From assembly GCF_014697545.1 (NCBI RefSeq), contig NZ_JACJSA010000023.1, positions 62,001 through 126,000 on the forward strand: 64,000 bases of DNA. Reading direction: 5' to 3'. Shown here one piece after another: positions 62,376 to 64,000 of this stretch. Position 1 is the first letter of the stretch. Every line of letters starts with the position of its first letter. Made by a program: the position numbers and the translations under genes. The notes below the pieces were generated by a model, which ran no database searches, was not told the DNA's origin, and worked only from the letters and a program-made list of their open reading frames with translations. The stretch comes from Oscillatoria sp. FACHB-1407 (GTDB lineage Bacteria; Cyanobacteriota; Cyanobacteriia; Elainellales; Elainellaceae).

Positions 62376-64000
62376 ATGTGTGGAATCGTCGGTTATATCG
62401 GAACTCAGACGGCTAACGGGATTTTGCTAGATGGTCTACGGCGGCTGGAGTACCGAGGGTATGATTCCGCAGGCATTGCAACCCTCTCTGACGATAAGAT
62501 TCATTGCGTCCGGGCAAAGGGAAAATTGCTCAACCTGGAAGCCAAATTGGCGGAGCAAAATCCCCCAGGACAGATCGGCATCGGTCATACCCGCTGGGCA
62601 ACTCACGGTAAACCCGAAGAACACAATGCCCACCCCCATATGGACATGGCACGCCGAGTCGCCGTGGTGCAAAACGGCATTGTTGAAAACTACCGTGAAC
62701 TGCGGGATGGGTTAAAGCAGCGCGGCTATGAATTTGTCACTGAAACCGATACGGAAGTGATTCCCAATCTGGTCGTGGAATGTCTCGACCAGATGCGGGT
62801 AGACAATGAATTAGAGCAGTATGGCTCTCCATTGAGTGAAGCGGTGCGACGAGTGGTCAACAAATTGGAAGGAGCCTTCGCGATCGCCATCATCTGCACT
62901 GAATATCCCGATGAGATCGTCATCGCTCGCCAACAAGCACCCCTGGTGATTGGCTTTGGGCAAGGGGAATTCTTCTGCGCGTCGGATACGCCCGCCATCC
63001 AGTCTCACACTCGCGCCGTTGTTCCTCTCGAAAATGGCGAGATGGCAACCCTCACCCCTCTGGGCGTTGAGATGTACACCTTTGAGGGCAAACGAATCCG
63101 CCGACAACCGCATTTGCTCAGTAGTGCGGCGATCGCCACTGAAAAGCAAGGCTATCGTCACTACATGCTCAAGGAAATCTATGAGCAACCCAGTGTGGTG
63201 CGGAGTTGCTTAGACACCTACATCAAACCCGACTGGACTGCCAGCCAGGGCACCAACCCGATCGATTTAGGACTACCTGACGAACTCTACACAGAACTAG
63301 AGCAGATCCAGATCGTCGCCTGTGGCACCAGTTGGCACGCCAGTCTGGTCGGCAAGTATTTACTGGAACAGGTGGCAGGCGTTCCGACCCACGTGCAATA
63401 TGCATCTGAGTTTCGCTACGCACCCCCACCACTTGCGCCCAATGTGTTGATCATCGGTGTCACGCAGTCCGGTGAAACGGCTGATACGCTATCTGCGATT
63501 AACATGGAGCGACAACGACGGTCAGAACAATCCCCTCAACTCTGGGCACGCTTTTTGGGCATCACGAACCGGATGCAGAGCACTCTGTCGCGATCGGTGG
63601 ATCACGTCATCAACACCCACGCTGGTATCGAGATTGGCGTAGCCGCAACCAAGAGCTTTACCGCTCAACTCGTCGCTTTCTATTGTCTGGCACTCGATTT
63701 TGCCTATCGCCGCAAGATGATTGCCCCAGAACGGCTAGAGCAGATTATTAATGGATTACGCCACATCCCCATGCAAATTGAATCCTCTTTAAGGGATCAG
63801 GAAAAACAAGCCGAAACGCTGGCACACGACTTCTCGGAAGCAAAGGATTTTATCTTTGTCGGACGGGGTGTGAACTTCCCGATCGCCCTTGAGGGAGCAC
63901 TCAAACTGAAGGAAATTAGCTACATCCATGCGGAGGGCTATCCATCCGGTGAGATGAAGCATGGTCCGATCGCCCTACTGGATGAAAAAGTTACGGTTGT
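62376..64000 (+). CDS. glmS: Glutamine-fructose-6-phosphate aminotransferase (3' end outside window)
   Basis: 541 residues are visible from an ATG at 62376, with GGGAG about 11 bases upstream. The N-terminus MCGIVGYIGT carries the catalytic Cys2, exposed after Met removal. The glutaminase motif RWATHGKPEEHNAHPH and the SIS domains (QIVACGTSWHASLVG, GVTQSGETADT) follow. It makes glucosamine-6-phosphate for peptidoglycan and LPS. The remaining C-terminal part, about 90 residues, lies beyond the window. Confidence 0.97.
   Translation, partial: MCGIVGYIGTQTANGILLDGLRRLEYRGYDSAGIATLSDDKIHCVRAKGKLLNLEAKLAEQNPPGQIGIGHTRWATHGKPEEHNAHPHMDMARRVAVVQNGIVENYRELRDGLKQRGYEFVTETDTEVIPNLVVECLDQMRVDNELEQYGSPLSEAVRRVVNKLEGAFAIAIICTEYPDEIVIARQQAPLVIGFGQGEFFCASDTPAIQSHTRAVVPLENGEMATLTPLGVEMYTFEGKRIRRQPHLLSSAAIATEKQGYRHYMLKEIYEQPSVVRSCLDTYIKPDWTASQGTNPIDLGLPDELYTELEQIQIVACGTSWHASLVGKYLLEQVAGVPTHVQYASEFRYAPPPLAPNVLIIGVTQSGETADTLSAINMERQRRSEQSPQLWARFLGITNRMQSTLSRSVDHVINTHAGIEIGVAATKSFTAQLVAFYCLALDFAYRRKMIAPERLEQIINGLRHIPMQIESSLRDQEKQAETLAHDFSEAKDFIFVGRGVNFPIALEGALKLKEISYIHAEGYPSGEMKHGPIALLDEKVTV

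Noticed and set aside
1..64000. tRNA or rRNA genes
   Set aside because: Intergenic regions were scanned by eye for the T-loop GGTTCGAAT pattern with matching acceptor stems, and none was found. A tRNAscan-SE run would settle it.

Overview
The window is a chromosomal segment of a cyanobacterium, most likely a filamentous, Leptolyngbya-like (non-heterocystous) type. The evidence is a photosystem I assembly factor (ycf3), the cytochrome b6f subunit petN, the oxidative Mg-protoporphyrin cyclase (acsF), Ycf46-type ATPase, DUF3370 and DUF4278 proteins, the very frequent GCGATCGC (HIP1) octamer, and short tandem repeats of the kind common in filamentous cyanobacteria. The genus is inference. No rRNA, tRNA, CRISPR array, prophage or transposase gene was recognised.

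Layout. 0-10 kb: a hybrid sensor kinase cut by the window start, a TPR-sulfotransferase fusion, a large TPR protein that shares its unusual repeat signature, and a DUF3370 protein. 10-22 kb: hisH-rsmD, RNase Z, a multi-TM mechanosensitive-channel-like protein, a SpoIID/LytB protein, a conserved membrane protein, ycf3, HU, a phosphodiesterase and a DUF4278 protein. 22.8-27.1 kb: a low-oxygen tetrapyrrole island, heme oxygenase-hemN divergent from acsF, followed by a bacteriohemerythrin. 27-36 kb: a pentapeptide-repeat protein, an App1-like phosphatase / cobalamin-binding protein / TspO-like run, and a mazG-proA-(unknown)-folB operon. 36-43 kb: an AhpD-fold protein that has lost its cysteines next to a GAF histidine kinase, a PsiE protein, mnmA, and a two-gene membrane unit with an SPFH lipoprotein. 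43-50 kb: sulfur genes (sulfate adenylyltransferase, a double rhodanese, a YeeE/YedE thiosulfate-type transporter) and a Ycf46 ATPase. 50-64 kb: pyruvate dehydrogenase E2, an ABC permease, gatC, an alkyltransferase-like DNA-repair protein, a PQQ-type sugar dehydrogenase, TonB, petN, a copper amine oxidase, an SH3 protein and the start of glmS.

The gaps between genes are unusually rich in small non-coding repeats. At least four dispersed families can be aligned by eye: a 93-97 bp inverted-repeat element (2 copies), a roughly 165 bp chain of small hairpins (6 copies plus one decayed), a roughly 107 bp element (2 copies, one having become the 3' end of rsmD), and a palindrome centred on TTTCGCGAA (4 copies, one with a nested insertion). 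There are also a heptamer tandem array, an octamer tandem array, and several single long inverted repeats. These repeats are the most distinctive content of the window. The most interesting protein-level points are the paired TPR/sulfotransferase genes, the low-oxygen island with a possible shared operator, and the cysteine-less AhpD-like protein linked to a sensor kinase.
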